A stretch of 64,000 bases of DNA from Aeromicrobium massiliense JC14. GTDB taxonomy: Bacteria > Actinomycetota > Actinomycetes > Propionibacteriales > Nocardioidaceae. How positions within the stretch are numbered: position 1 is the stretch's first letter; every line of letters begins with the position of its first letter. Position numbers and translations under genes: made by a program. The stretch spans positions 186,001-250,000 of the forward strand of contig NZ_HE978637.1 in assembly GCF_000312105.1 (NCBI RefSeq). Reading direction: 5' to 3'. Below, piece after piece: positions 1-7,398 of this stretch. Under the pieces are notes generated by a model. It was not told the origin of the DNA and did no database searches. It worked only from the letters and a program-made list of their open reading frames with translations.

Positions 1-417
1 GAGCGGGCTCGCGCCGGAGCGGAAGCCCATCAGCAGCGCCACCGCGATGACGACGACGAGCGCGACCGCGTTGGCCACCAGGGACGTCAGCACGTGCGCC
101 CACAGCACGGACGAGCGCGCGACCGGCATCGTCTGGAAGCGCTCGAAGATGCCGGCGGACAGGTCCGTGAAGAGCCGGAACGCGGTGTACGAGATGCCCG
201 AGACGACGGTGATCAGCAGGATGCCCGGCAGCAGGTACGCGACGTACGACTCGCTGCCGGTGTCACCCTCGATCGCGCCGCCGAAGACGTAGACGAACAG
301 CAGCAGCATCGCCACGGGCATGACCGCGGTGGTGATGATCGTGTCGGGGCTGCGCAGGATGTGGCGCAGCGACCGGCCGGTCAGGGCGGCGGTGTCGCCG
401 GCGAAGTGGGTGGTCAT
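1..417 (-). CDS. ABC-2 type permease, DrrB family (partial, cut by left edge)
   Basis: Membrane subunit of a DrrAB-type exporter, expected to form the channel for a drug-like or lipid-like substrate in the plasma membrane. The ATG at 417 follows the stop of the ATPase gene by one base, so the pair is surely cotranscribed. About 139 N-terminal residues are visible: hydrophobic segments near residues 26-46, 58-78 and 108-131, and between the last two the family motif RFQTMPVARSSVLW. The C-terminal helices lie outside the window. The fold assignment is firm; the substrate cannot be read from the sequence. Confidence 0.9.
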   Translation of the reverse strand, partial: MTTHFAGDTAALTGRSLRHILRSPDTIITTAVMPVAMLLLFVYVFGGAIEGDTGSESYVAYLLPGILLITVVSGISYTAFRLFTDLSAGIFERFQTMPVARSSVLWAHVLTSLVANAVALVVVIAVALLMGFRSGASPL

Positions 418-418
418 G

Positions 419-1225
419 TCACTGCTCCTTCGTGGTGGTGGGGGAGTCGGCCGGCGCGGCGGGGTCGTCGCCGACGATGGCGAGGAAGACCTCCTCGAGC
501 GTCGGCTGCTTCTCGACGTACTCGACGCGTGCGGGCGGCAGCAGCGCCTTGAGCTCGGCGAGCGTGCCGTCGGCGATGATGCGGCCGCGGTGCAGGATCG
601 CGATGCGGTCGGCGAGCCGCTCGGCCTCCTCCAGGTACTGGGTGGTGAGCAGCACGGTGGCGCCGCCGGACGCGAGCCGCTCGACCGTGGCCCAGACCTC
701 CTGCCGTGCCTGCGGGTCGAGGCCGGTGGTGGGCTCGTCGAGCAGGACGACCGGCGGGTCGCCGATGAGGCTCATGGCGATGTCGAGCCGGCGCCGCATG
801 CCGCCGGAGTACGTCCCGGCGCGGCGTCCGCCTGCCTCGGTGAGCGAGAAGCGGTCGAGCAGCTCGTCGGCGACGGCGCCGGGGTCGGGCAGGTGCCGCA
901 GCCGGGCGACGAGGGCGAGGTTCTCGCGTCCGGTGAGGATCTCGTCCACGGCGGCGAACTGCCCGGTGAGGCTGAACGACTCGCGGACGCGAGCGGGATC
1001 GTTGGCGACGTCGAAGCCGGCGACGCGGGCGGTGCCGGCGTCGGACTTCAGCAGCGTCGCGAGGATCTTGACGAGCGTGGTCTTGCCGACACCGTTGGAG
1101 CCGAGCAGGGCGAAGATGCTGCCGCGGGCGACGTCGAGGTCGACCCCGCGCAGCACGTGGACGTCCCCGAACGACTTCTCCAGGCCCCGGACCTCGATGG
1201 CGGAAGTGGGTGTGTCAGTGGTCAT
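419..1225 (-). CDS. ABC transporter ATP-binding protein, DrrA family
   Basis: ATPase of the DrrAB-type exporter whose permease follows directly. The 268 residues carry Walker A GSNGVGKTT (42-50), the signature YSGGMRRR (139-146), Walker B VVLLDE (159-164) and the DrrA-typical TTQYLEEAE, in which the usual H-loop histidine is glutamine (about residue 196). That Q is normal for daunorubicin-resistance-like ATPases and places the protein in this subfamily. The start ATG at 1225 gives MTTDTPTSAIEVRGL, a standard beginning. Upstream (1232-1263) is a widely spaced promoter-like sequence that may be MerR-controlled. Resistance to an antibiotic is possible, but export of an endogenous compound is equally likely. 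Confidence 0.93.
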   Translation of the reverse strand: MTTDTPTSAIEVRGLEKSFGDVHVLRGVDLDVARGSIFALLGSNGVGKTTLVKILATLLKSDAGTARVAGFDVANDPARVRESFSLTGQFAAVDEILTGRENLALVARLRHLPDPGAVADELLDRFSLTEAGGRRAGTYSGGMRRRLDIAMSLIGDPPVVLLDEPTTGLDPQARQEVWATVERLASGGATVLLTTQYLEEAERLADRIAILHRGRIIADGTLAELKALLPPARVEYVEKQPTLEEVFLAIVGDDPAAPADSPTTTKEQ

Positions 1226-1231
1226 GCAGGG

Positions 1232-1263
1232 AGCCTGAAGGGTTGCCCCTGCGTCAAGGTCAA
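1232..1263 (-). promoter_or_regulatory. Possible MerR-type promoter/operator of the drrAB pair
   Basis: On the minus strand TTGACC (1263-1258) and CAGGCT (1237-1232) are separated by 20 bp, the long spacer typical of MerR-activated promoters. The spacer contains TTGACGCAGGGGCAA, whose two ends (TTG and CAA) form an imperfect dyad. No merR gene is visible; it could lie left of the window. The remaining 1264-1437 stretch before the next gene shows nothing recognisable. Confidence 0.3.
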
Positions 1264-1425
1264 GGGTCGGGAGAAGCGTCGGGACGAGTCATTAATTCGC
1301 GACTCCGCCTATGCAGGTGACCTGCTGCCCGTCAGGTGCTCATCCGATCCGCTACGTGGCCACGGCGCGAAGCGGTCCAGGCGACACCGGTCCGTGCTTC
1401 CATGTCCCCAGACACTCACGTCACC

Positions 1426-1431
1426 AGGAGG
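1426..1431 (+). promoter_or_regulatory. Ribosome binding site deciding the TIR gene start
   Basis: AGGAGG, six bases before the GTG at 1438. It rules out the longer in-frame ATG start at 1336, whose extra residues show no similarity to the TIR fold. Confidence 0.75.
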
Positions 1432-1437
1432 CCCACC

Positions 1438-1818
1438 GTGGAACAGCGCAAAACTGTGTTTTTGGCATTTGCGAAAGAGGACGAGACGTCCAAGAACCTC
1501 TTCATTGGTCAACGGAAACTTGGTAATACGCCGTACGACTGGACTGATATGGCGGTTAAGCAACCTTATGAGACCGCTTGGAAGGACCGCGTGCGCACGC
1601 GAGTGCGTCGTTCCGACGGGGTTATCGCGCTAATCAGTAGCAGCACCCCGGACGCAGATGGCCAGCTCTGGGAAATTGAGTGCGCGGTAGAAGAGCAAGT
1701 ACCGGTTCTTGGCGTGTGGATCGAAGACGGCTACCGGACCAAGCCGACGGAGCTGGGTAGCGCGAAGTGCGTGAGTTGGACCTGGGATAACATCGCCAAT
1801 TTCATCGACTCTCTCTGA
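1438..1818 (+). CDS. TIR-like (ThsB/DUF1863, MTH538 fold) protein
   Basis: A 126-residue protein of the TIR-like family that includes ThsB of Thoeris antiphage systems; such TIRs cleave NAD+ to make cyclic ADP-ribose type signals after infection. Visible features are the first strand KTVFLAFAKED (5-15), the central strand DGVIALISSST (60-70), the family motif LWEIECA (77-83) in which Glu81 is the expected catalytic residue, and the strand PVLGVWIE (89-96). The GTG start follows an AGGAGG. It ends two bases before the caspase gene. Base composition is much lower in GC than the surrounding chromosome, pointing to horizontal acquisition. The NADase role is inferred from the family. Confidence 0.85.
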   Translation: MEQRKTVFLAFAKEDETSKNLFIGQRKLGNTPYDWTDMAVKQPYETAWKDRVRTRVRRSDGVIALISSSTPDADGQLWEIECAVEEQVPVLGVWIEDGYRTKPTELGSAKCVSWTWDNIANFIDSL

Positions 1819-1820
1819 TC

Positions 1821-2762
1821 ATGAAGCGCGCACTGTTGGTCGGCAATGACACGTATAAGTCGTTTGGAAACTTGAGTGGCTGTGTCGAAGATGTTAAGGC
1901 GTTGCAACCGCTGCTCGCCCGTCACGAGAACGGTGAGCCAAATTTTGAGTGCGTCACAGAGACCGACCTAACACGAGATGAACTGATCGGCGCTATCGGT
2001 CGCCTTCTCGCCCCGGGCGCCGACTCCGCGCTGTTTTTCTTCGCCGGCCACGGGGGAAAGAACGTTAATGATGTCGTGCTCTGCACCAGCGATGGGACCG
2101 AAAATTCTCCGGGCGTGGCATTCAGCGACGTGTTGGGGATGATTGCATCCTCCCCCCTTCAGGAGGTTGTGATTCTCCTAGACTGTTGCTTCGCCGGTGG
2201 TGCTGGCAACGTGCCTGCGCTCGCCTCCGACGGCGCGACTTTGAAGCCAGGTTTGAGTATTCTGGCCGCGAGCCGAGGTGACCAGACATCAGCCGAAACT
2301 GAAGCAAGACGGGGACTCTTTTCAACCTTTGTGGAGGGAGCGCTCGACGGCGGGGCCGCGGACACGCTCGGCAGCGTCGATCTGGGAAATCTGTACGCGT
2401 ACGTTTCTGAGTCGTTCGGCGCATGGGAGCAGCGACCGACATTCAAGGCCAATATCAGCCGGCCACTGGAACTTCGGAAGTGCGAACCTATTCTAAGTTC
2501 GGGCGATCTACGACGGATTCTCAACCTCTTCGAGCATGCATTCTCGCGGTACCCCCTGAACCCCTCCTATGAGCCGACGGAAGATCCGAAGCACGAGGAG
2601 AACGAGGCCATCTTCCGCCTTCTGCAGAAGGCGAGAGCGTCGCGCTTGGTGGAACCGGTGGAAGAGGATCATCTGTACTTCGCTGCGATGAACTCCGGCG
2701 CGTGTGAACTCACGGCGTTGGGTCGTCACTATCATCAAGTCAATCGTGAAGGTAGATTGTGA
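1821..2762 (+). CDS. Caspase-like (peptidase C14) protease, probable TIR-activated effector
   Basis: Predicted cysteine protease of 313 residues. The first ~205 residues are a caspase-hemoglobinase fold: MKRALLVGNDTY at the N-terminus, His77 in FFFAGHGG and Cys123 in LLDCCFAGG, matching the His/Cys dyad of metacaspase-like enzymes. Residues about 206-313 are not part of the protease; they contain a glutamate-rich linker and a C-terminal block (CELTALGRHYHQVNREG) that may be a sensor or winged-helix region. The gene is two bases from the TIR gene and shares GTGA with the SLOG gene, so all three are made together. By analogy with TIR-caspase immunity, a TIR-made nucleotide would trigger indiscriminate proteolysis and abortive infection. 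The domain call is strong, the role inferred. Confidence 0.85.
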   Translation: MKRALLVGNDTYKSFGNLSGCVEDVKALQPLLARHENGEPNFECVTETDLTRDELIGAIGRLLAPGADSALFFFAGHGGKNVNDVVLCTSDGTENSPGVAFSDVLGMIASSPLQEVVILLDCCFAGGAGNVPALASDGATLKPGLSILAASRGDQTSAETEARRGLFSTFVEGALDGGAADTLGSVDLGNLYAYVSESFGAWEQRPTFKANISRPLELRKCEPILSSGDLRRILNLFEHAFSRYPLNPSYEPTEDPKHEENEAIFRLLQKARASRLVEPVEEDHLYFAAMNSGACELTALGRHYHQVNREGRL

Positions 2763-3250
2763 CTTCCGACTCGGCAACCTCGAACCGTATCGGTGTTACC
2801 GGCCATCAAAAACTTCCGCGCATCGCCGCCGAATTGGTCGAGGAGCGACTCCACGAGTGGTACCCCGACGGCCTTGGAATTACGGTCGTCTGTTCACTAG
2901 CAGAAGGCGCGGATTCGCTAGTCGCCGACATCCTGCTGTGCGCCGGGGCTGAGTTGCACGCGATAATTCCCAGCCAGGGTTATCGCCAGACTTTTGATGA
3001 GCAATCCGTGGAAACCTACGAGCGGCTACTCGGGCAGGCTTCTCGTGTAGACGTTCTCGATTTTCGGGAACCGTCGGAAGAAGCGTACTTATCGGCTGGA
3101 CAATTGATGGTAAGTACCTGCGAGACGCTGATCGCGGTCTGGGACGGCGAGCCTTCTCGCGGTGTCGGAGGTACCGGAGACATCGTCGAGTTCGCAGCCA
3201 GCTTAGGCAAGAGTGTAAGAGTCATCTGGCCGCCCGGCGTTGCCCGGTAG
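2759..3250 (+). CDS. Stand-alone SLOG-domain protein, predicted nucleotide-binding partner
   Basis: A 163-residue Rossmann-like protein of the SLOG superfamily (related to DprA/LOG and to the SLOG sensor domain of ThsA). The hallmarks are IGVTGHQKL (11-19), SLAEGADSLVAD (46-57) and, near the C-terminus, VGGTGDIVEFAASLGKSV. SLOG domains bind nucleotides or NAD-derived ligands, so it could sense, hold or destroy the TIR product; that is inference. The GTG start at 2759 overlaps the caspase stop by four bases. The coding sequence uses TTA leucine and AGA arginine codons, unusual for this genome. Its last 29 bases overlap the end of the convergent FtsX gene. Confidence 0.75.
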   Translation: MTSDSATSNRIGVTGHQKLPRIAAELVEERLHEWYPDGLGITVVCSLAEGADSLVADILLCAGAELHAIIPSQGYRQTFDEQSVETYERLLGQASRVDVLDFREPSEEAYLSAGQLMVSTCETLIAVWDGEPSRGVGGTGDIVEFAASLGKSVRVIWPPGVAR

Positions 3251-5150
3251 TGCCCCCAGGGTGTTTGAACAGCGCGAGGGAAGGCACGTGACCATCTTGT
3301 TCGTGGCGGGGCATCAGGCAGCTCAGGGCGGCTGAGATCGGAACCACAACCACCGTCATGGCCATAGTGATGCACGTCGTCCAGTCGGTCGGTGGGACAG
3401 CCAACCCAAGCAGTCCCGCGCTGACGCCGAGGATCGCGGGGATGATCGCCAGGGTGCCGATGAGCCAGGCGCAAACCGCGATCACCAGGGACTCGACGAG
3501 GAGCATGCGGCGGAGCTGGTGGCGGGTCGCGCCGGTGCGCCAGAGCAGGGTGAACTCGTCGCGGCGGCCGGCGGTGGCCAGCACCAGGGCGTTCGCGGCG
3601 GCGACCAGGACGAAGACCAGCAGGCACAGGAGCAGGACGGTCGACAGGTCGCGCTCGCCGTCACCTGCCGACACCGCGGTGGCGACGTACTCCTGCTCGT
3701 CCGTGACGGTGACGCCGAAGTCCGCGACGGCAGCAGCGCCGGCGTCGGACGTGCGGAGCAGCAGGGTGTCCGGGCGGGCGTCCACGCCGTGCGCGGCCGG
3801 GGTCGCCTCACCGGTCAGGTAATCGCCGAAGCCGAGTCCGCGGTCGTAGATGGCCACGACGGTGGCGCGCACGGGCTTGCCGTCGTCCCAGCGGAACGTG
3901 AGCTCGTCGCCGATGCCCTTCATCGCCTCGAACTTCGCGTCGCGGCTGATGGCGACGGTGTCCGGCTCGCTCAGCGCGGCAAGCGAGCCGTCGACGACGT
4001 CCGGGTCGAGCAGTCCGTCGACGCCGCCGGCGGGCAGCGCCCGCACCTGCAGCGGCTCCCAGGCCAGGGCGCCCATGAACGCGTCCTCCTCGTCGAGCAT
4101 CACCTGCGCAGACACGGAGGAGAGTGGCACCGCGGCGTCCACGCCGGGGGCGGACGACACCGCTTCCACGGTGGCGGCGTCGAAGTCGCCGGTGACGATC
4201 GCGTCCGCCTTCATCCCGTCCTCGAGCTGACGGGTGCCGGCGACCGCGACGGTCTCGTCGACCGTCGCCTGAACGGTGCCGACGCCTAGCGCCAGCGCGA
4301 GCGGGACGACGACCAGCGTCAGCCGGCGCGAGAAGCCGCGCGTGTTGGCCAGGGCGAGCTGCGTGGCCGGTCCGCCGGGCAGGCGCGACAGGACGCCGAC
4401 GAGCCAAGCGACGAGGACTGGTCCGGCCAGTGCCGCGGCACCGATGAGCAGGAACGCCGACACCGCAGCGAAGGCGGCGCCGATCGTGCCGGGCACGAAC
4501 ACGGGGCTGAACGCAGCGACGAGCCCGAGTCCGGCGACGACGAGCGCGGACGTGCGGCGGACGGGTCCGATGCCGGCCGGCTCCACGACGCTCTGCGCCA
4601 CCGCCGCCGTCGGGGACGTGCGCAGGGTGCAGCGGGTCGCCAGCCGCGCCGCGAGGTACGCGACCGGCAGCAGCAGGACGAACGCGCTCAGCACCGGCAC
4701 GGGGGAGAGGGACAGCTCGAAGCCGGGGTCGACCATGCCGGACGACTCCAGGATCGGCGTCAGACGTCCGACCGCGAGCAGGCCGACCAGACCGCCGAGC
4801 GGCGCGGCGACGAGGGTGATGAGCGTGACCTCGCGGCTCACCAGCTGGCGCACCTGACCGCGCGTCGCGCCGACCGCACGCAGCAGCGCGAAGTCGCGCT
4901 GACGCTGGCGCAGGGCGAGCGAGACCGTCGACGAGACGACGAAGATGACGAGCAGCAGCGCCGTGCCCGAGAACGAGCTGGCCAGCGCGACGAGGAACCC
5001 CGCGTCACCGCCGGTCCGCAGCCCGGACTCGACGAGCACTCCCGCGCCCGACACCAGCACGCCTGCGAGCGCCAGCACCACGAACGGGCCGACCAGGCTC
5101 GGCAGGTGCGCCCTCGCGCCCGAGCGGGCCAGCTGCCACGTGGCGCTCAT
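3222..5150 (-). CDS. FtsX-family ABC transporter permease (MacB-like, two FtsX domains)
   Basis: Large 642-residue permease with two FtsX modules. The first has helices around residues 15-40 and 55-80 with the coupling stretch RDFALLRAVGATRGQVR, then a bundle between roughly 105 and 270; a periplasmic-type domain follows (about 300-490), and a second module repeats the coupling motif as DEFTLLWRTGATRHQLR. Such proteins act in mechanotransmission, peptide or lipoprotein handling, or antibiotic sensing. It is coupled to its ATPase by an ATGA overlap. The final ~22 residues after CLMPRHEQDG look non-family and their codons overlap the SLOG gene on the other strand, so the tail may have changed when the island inserted. 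Confidence 0.88.
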   Translation of the reverse strand: MSATWQLARSGARAHLPSLVGPFVVLALAGVLVSGAGVLVESGLRTGGDAGFLVALASSFSGTALLLVIFVVSSTVSLALRQRQRDFALLRAVGATRGQVRQLVSREVTLITLVAAPLGGLVGLLAVGRLTPILESSGMVDPGFELSLSPVPVLSAFVLLLPVAYLAARLATRCTLRTSPTAAVAQSVVEPAGIGPVRRTSALVVAGLGLVAAFSPVFVPGTIGAAFAAVSAFLLIGAAALAGPVLVAWLVGVLSRLPGGPATQLALANTRGFSRRLTLVVVPLALALGVGTVQATVDETVAVAGTRQLEDGMKADAIVTGDFDAATVEAVSSAPGVDAAVPLSSVSAQVMLDEEDAFMGALAWEPLQVRALPAGGVDGLLDPDVVDGSLAALSEPDTVAISRDAKFEAMKGIGDELTFRWDDGKPVRATVVAIYDRGLGFGDYLTGEATPAAHGVDARPDTLLLRTSDAGAAAVADFGVTVTDEQEYVATAVSAGDGERDLSTVLLLCLLVFVLVAAANALVLATAGRRDEFTLLWRTGATRHQLRRMLLVESLVIAVCAWLIGTLAIIPAILGVSAGLLGLAVPPTDWTTCITMAMTVVVVPISAALSCLMPRHEQDGHVPSLALFKHPGGTTGQRRAAR

Positions 5151-5920
5151 CGCTCGAGCCCCAGCATGCGGTCCGCGACGGCCTGCGCGGTCGGGCTCGT
5201 GAGCATGTCGACCAGGCGTCCGTCGGACAGGAACAGCACCTGATCGGCGGCCGCGGCGACCTTCGCGTCGTGGGTCACGACGACGACGGTCTGACCGAGC
5301 CGGCGGGCGGTGTCGCGCAGCAGCGTCAGGACGGCCTCACCGGTGCGCGCGTCGAGCGCCCCGGTCGGCTCGTCGGCGAACACGACCGTCGGCCGCGAGT
5401 ACAGCGCCCGCGCGATCGCGACCCGCTGCGCCTGCCCGCCGGACAGCTCGCCGGGACGCCGGTCGGCCTTGCCGTCGAGCCCGACGGCGTCCAGCAGGTC
5501 CTCGAGCCAGCGCGGGTCGGCGTCGCGTCCGGCCAGGATCATCGGCAGCCGGACGTTGTCGGCCACGCTCAGGTGCGGCACGAGGTTGTAGGCCTGGAAG
5601 ACGAAGCCGACGTGGTCGCGGCGGAAGCGCGTCAGGTCGTCCGGCTTGAGCGCGCTGATGTCGCGGTCGCCGACGATGACGCGTCCGCTCGTGGGGGTGT
5701 CGAGACCGGCGGCGCAGTGCAGCAGCGTCGACTTGCCCGAGCCCGACGGACCCATGACGGCGGTGAACGATCCGGCGGGCAGGGTCAGCGAGACGCCGCG
5801 CAGCGCGGCGACCGCGCCGACCGGGCCGGGGTAGGACTTGTGGACGTCCAGCAGGCGCAGCGCGGCCGTGCTCTGCGGCACGGGCGCGGCGGTGCTGGGG
5901 TCGGACGTGGAGGTGAACAC
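5147..5920 (-). CDS. ABC transporter ATP-binding protein, MacB/LolD type
   Basis: ATPase partner of the FtsX permease, 257 residues. It has Walker A GPSGSGKST, signature LSGGQAQRVAIARAL, Walker B VVFADEPTGALD and the switch histidine in VVVTHD. The GTG at 5920 is chosen because AGGAG sits just upstream; an in-frame GTG at 5953 would give an unconserved extension. The stop overlaps the permease start. With the histidine kinase/response regulator at 7399-9326 it forms the usual actinobacterial arrangement of two-component system plus MacB/FtsX exporter, here split by the AlbA_2-like gene. Confidence 0.92.
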   Translation of the reverse strand: MFTSTSDPSTAAPVPQSTAALRLLDVHKSYPGPVGAVAALRGVSLTLPAGSFTAVMGPSGSGKSTLLHCAAGLDTPTSGRVIVGDRDISALKPDDLTRFRRDHVGFVFQAYNLVPHLSVADNVRLPMILAGRDADPRWLEDLLDAVGLDGKADRRPGELSGGQAQRVAIARALYSRPTVVFADEPTGALDARTGEAVLTLLRDTARRLGQTVVVVTHDAKVAAAADQVLFLSDGRLVDMLTSPTAQAVADRMLGLER

Positions 5921-6056
5921 GAGGGCTCCTCGGTCGCGGTGGTGGGACACCACGAACCTAGGAATTCCGGCACCCCGCCATCGAGCCGCTCAGGACGGAG
6001 ATCGGGGAGTTGCATCCTTCGATGGAAGGGCGGTAGGCGCAGTTGCTAGGTGTCTG

Positions 6057-7346
6057 TCATCGCCGCCGCAGGATCTCAGCCTGCCAATCGTCGAGAGCGC
6101 TCTCCGGAATCGAAACCCCGAAGTTCTCGAGGACTTGTTGTGTGAGGTCGATAGCAAACTGTGTTGGCGAAGCGATAAGCGCAGGAGCCTCCGCTGTCAC
6201 GCGCGCTTCAATCTCGTGTCCGTGGAATACCGGGTTAGAGACCAGCTCCCGTCGCCAATCGCCCGCCACTAGTTCCCGACCGTCAACGCCGCGGAGTGTT
6301 ACCGTGAAATCTACCGTGCTGCAGCCCGTCGCTACGGCGAAACGTGATCCGAGCTCGGCGAGCTCGACGAAGTACAGAAGCACATCCCAGACTGCGATTA
6401 CGGCTGAGGCTTGGCTTCGGCGCGGCTTCAAACTGGGAACGTCGTGCATATCGCTAGCAAACATCCGGCGATGCAAGAACTGTCCGCTGCTGCAAAGACG
6501 CCATGACTCGGAGCGGGTCGACTCGTCTTGTCCAAGGCAGGACGCTGCGCGCAATGGGGTGGCTTGTTCAATGAATGGAACGGGCCACCCGCGGAGACGG
6601 ACAGTGTGTGAAGTCATGAAGTTCATGAGTTCCGCCGGCGGGATTCGGCGGTTCTCGTATGGACCAGGACGAACAGCGGCGTCGAAGTAGCTTGTGGTCG
6701 GGCCATCCGCCCGCAGTGGGGATTCGCCCAATCGCCAGGCGCGGTCGCGCTCGTCGTCGAAGCGGGATTCGTCTGACACCTCCACCGGTCTAGTCGAGGT
6801 AAGCAGGCCTGCATCAGAAAGCGTGGAGATGTATCGGCGCAAGGCCTTTGCCGTGGCGAGGTCGAGGACTTCTCTCATCTCGGCCGAGTCGGGGACATTG
6901 GTGGATCGCGGTTTCCCTCTGGGGCGGACGTACAACTGTCCTGCAACCAACTCTCCGGGGAGGTCCCGCTTACAGATATGAGGCGAAAGCTCGAACTCCT
7001 CGATGTCCAGGACGCAGATCGTGTTGCCGTTGGAAAGCTGTTCGATTCTCAACCCGAACTTGACCGGAGGGTCGCTGTAACGGGCGATAGCGTCAGCGAC
7101 GTCGTCGAACTTGGACCACTGCTCGGCCTGATCGGAAGACAGTCCCGGCGCCATCGATGGGAGGTCTTGATCGTTGACGCCGAGGACCAAAGTTCCGCCG
7201 TCCGTAAGATTTCCCAGCGCCATAGCCGCGCGTGCCACCTTGGCGCAGAACGGCTTCGACCCCAGGTTTCCAGGCCCCTTCACTTCGAATGGGCGGGTCT
7301 CATGACCCAGGCGAAGGAGTTCCTCGATCTCATCGACAGTGAGCAT
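6057..7346 (-). CDS. AlbA_2 (Schlafen-like) domain protein
   Basis: A 429-residue protein whose first ~130 residues form an AlbA_2/Schlafen-type domain: ETRPFEVKGPGNL (16-28) followed by AAMALGNLTDGGTLVLGV. These domains occur in putative ATP- or nucleic-acid-binding proteins and in tRNA-cleaving Schlafen relatives. The C-terminal ~250 residues are not recognised. GC content is clearly lower than its neighbours. It interrupts what looks like an ABC transporter/two-component locus and lies 3 kb from the TIR-caspase operon, so a role in defence is plausible but unproven. A TACGGT hexamer five bases before the ATG suggests a near-leaderless transcript. Confidence 0.7.
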   Translation of the reverse strand: MLTVDEIEELLRLGHETRPFEVKGPGNLGSKPFCAKVARAAMALGNLTDGGTLVLGVNDQDLPSMAPGLSSDQAEQWSKFDDVADAIARYSDPPVKFGLRIEQLSNGNTICVLDIEEFELSPHICKRDLPGELVAGQLYVRPRGKPRSTNVPDSAEMREVLDLATAKALRRYISTLSDAGLLTSTRPVEVSDESRFDDERDRAWRLGESPLRADGPTTSYFDAAVRPGPYENRRIPPAELMNFMTSHTVRLRGWPVPFIEQATPLRAASCLGQDESTRSESWRLCSSGQFLHRRMFASDMHDVPSLKPRRSQASAVIAVWDVLLYFVELAELGSRFAVATGCSTVDFTVTLRGVDGRELVAGDWRRELVSNPVFHGHEIEARVTAEAPALIASPTQFAIDLTQQVLENFGVSIPESALDDWQAEILRRR

Positions 7347-7351
7347 GGCTC

Positions 7352-7357
7352 ACCGTA
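7352..7357 (-). promoter_or_regulatory. -10 hexamer TACGGT of the AlbA_2-like gene
   Basis: TACGGT read on the minus strand lies five bases before the ATG at 7346; no ribosome-binding site is visible, which fits a leaderless or nearly leaderless message. Confidence 0.45.
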
Positions 7358-7398
7358 GGCCGAGAGGCGCCGCTAACGAGGGGGAATAGTTCCACCCC

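Noticed and set aside
1336..1437. Longer start for the TIR gene at the in-frame ATG 1336
   Set aside because: The AGGAGG at 1426 and the start of TIR similarity both favour GTG 1438.
1438..3250. Classical (type I/II) Thoeris
   Set aside because: No Sir2-SLOG ThsA or membrane Macro effector; the effector here is a caspase-like protease.
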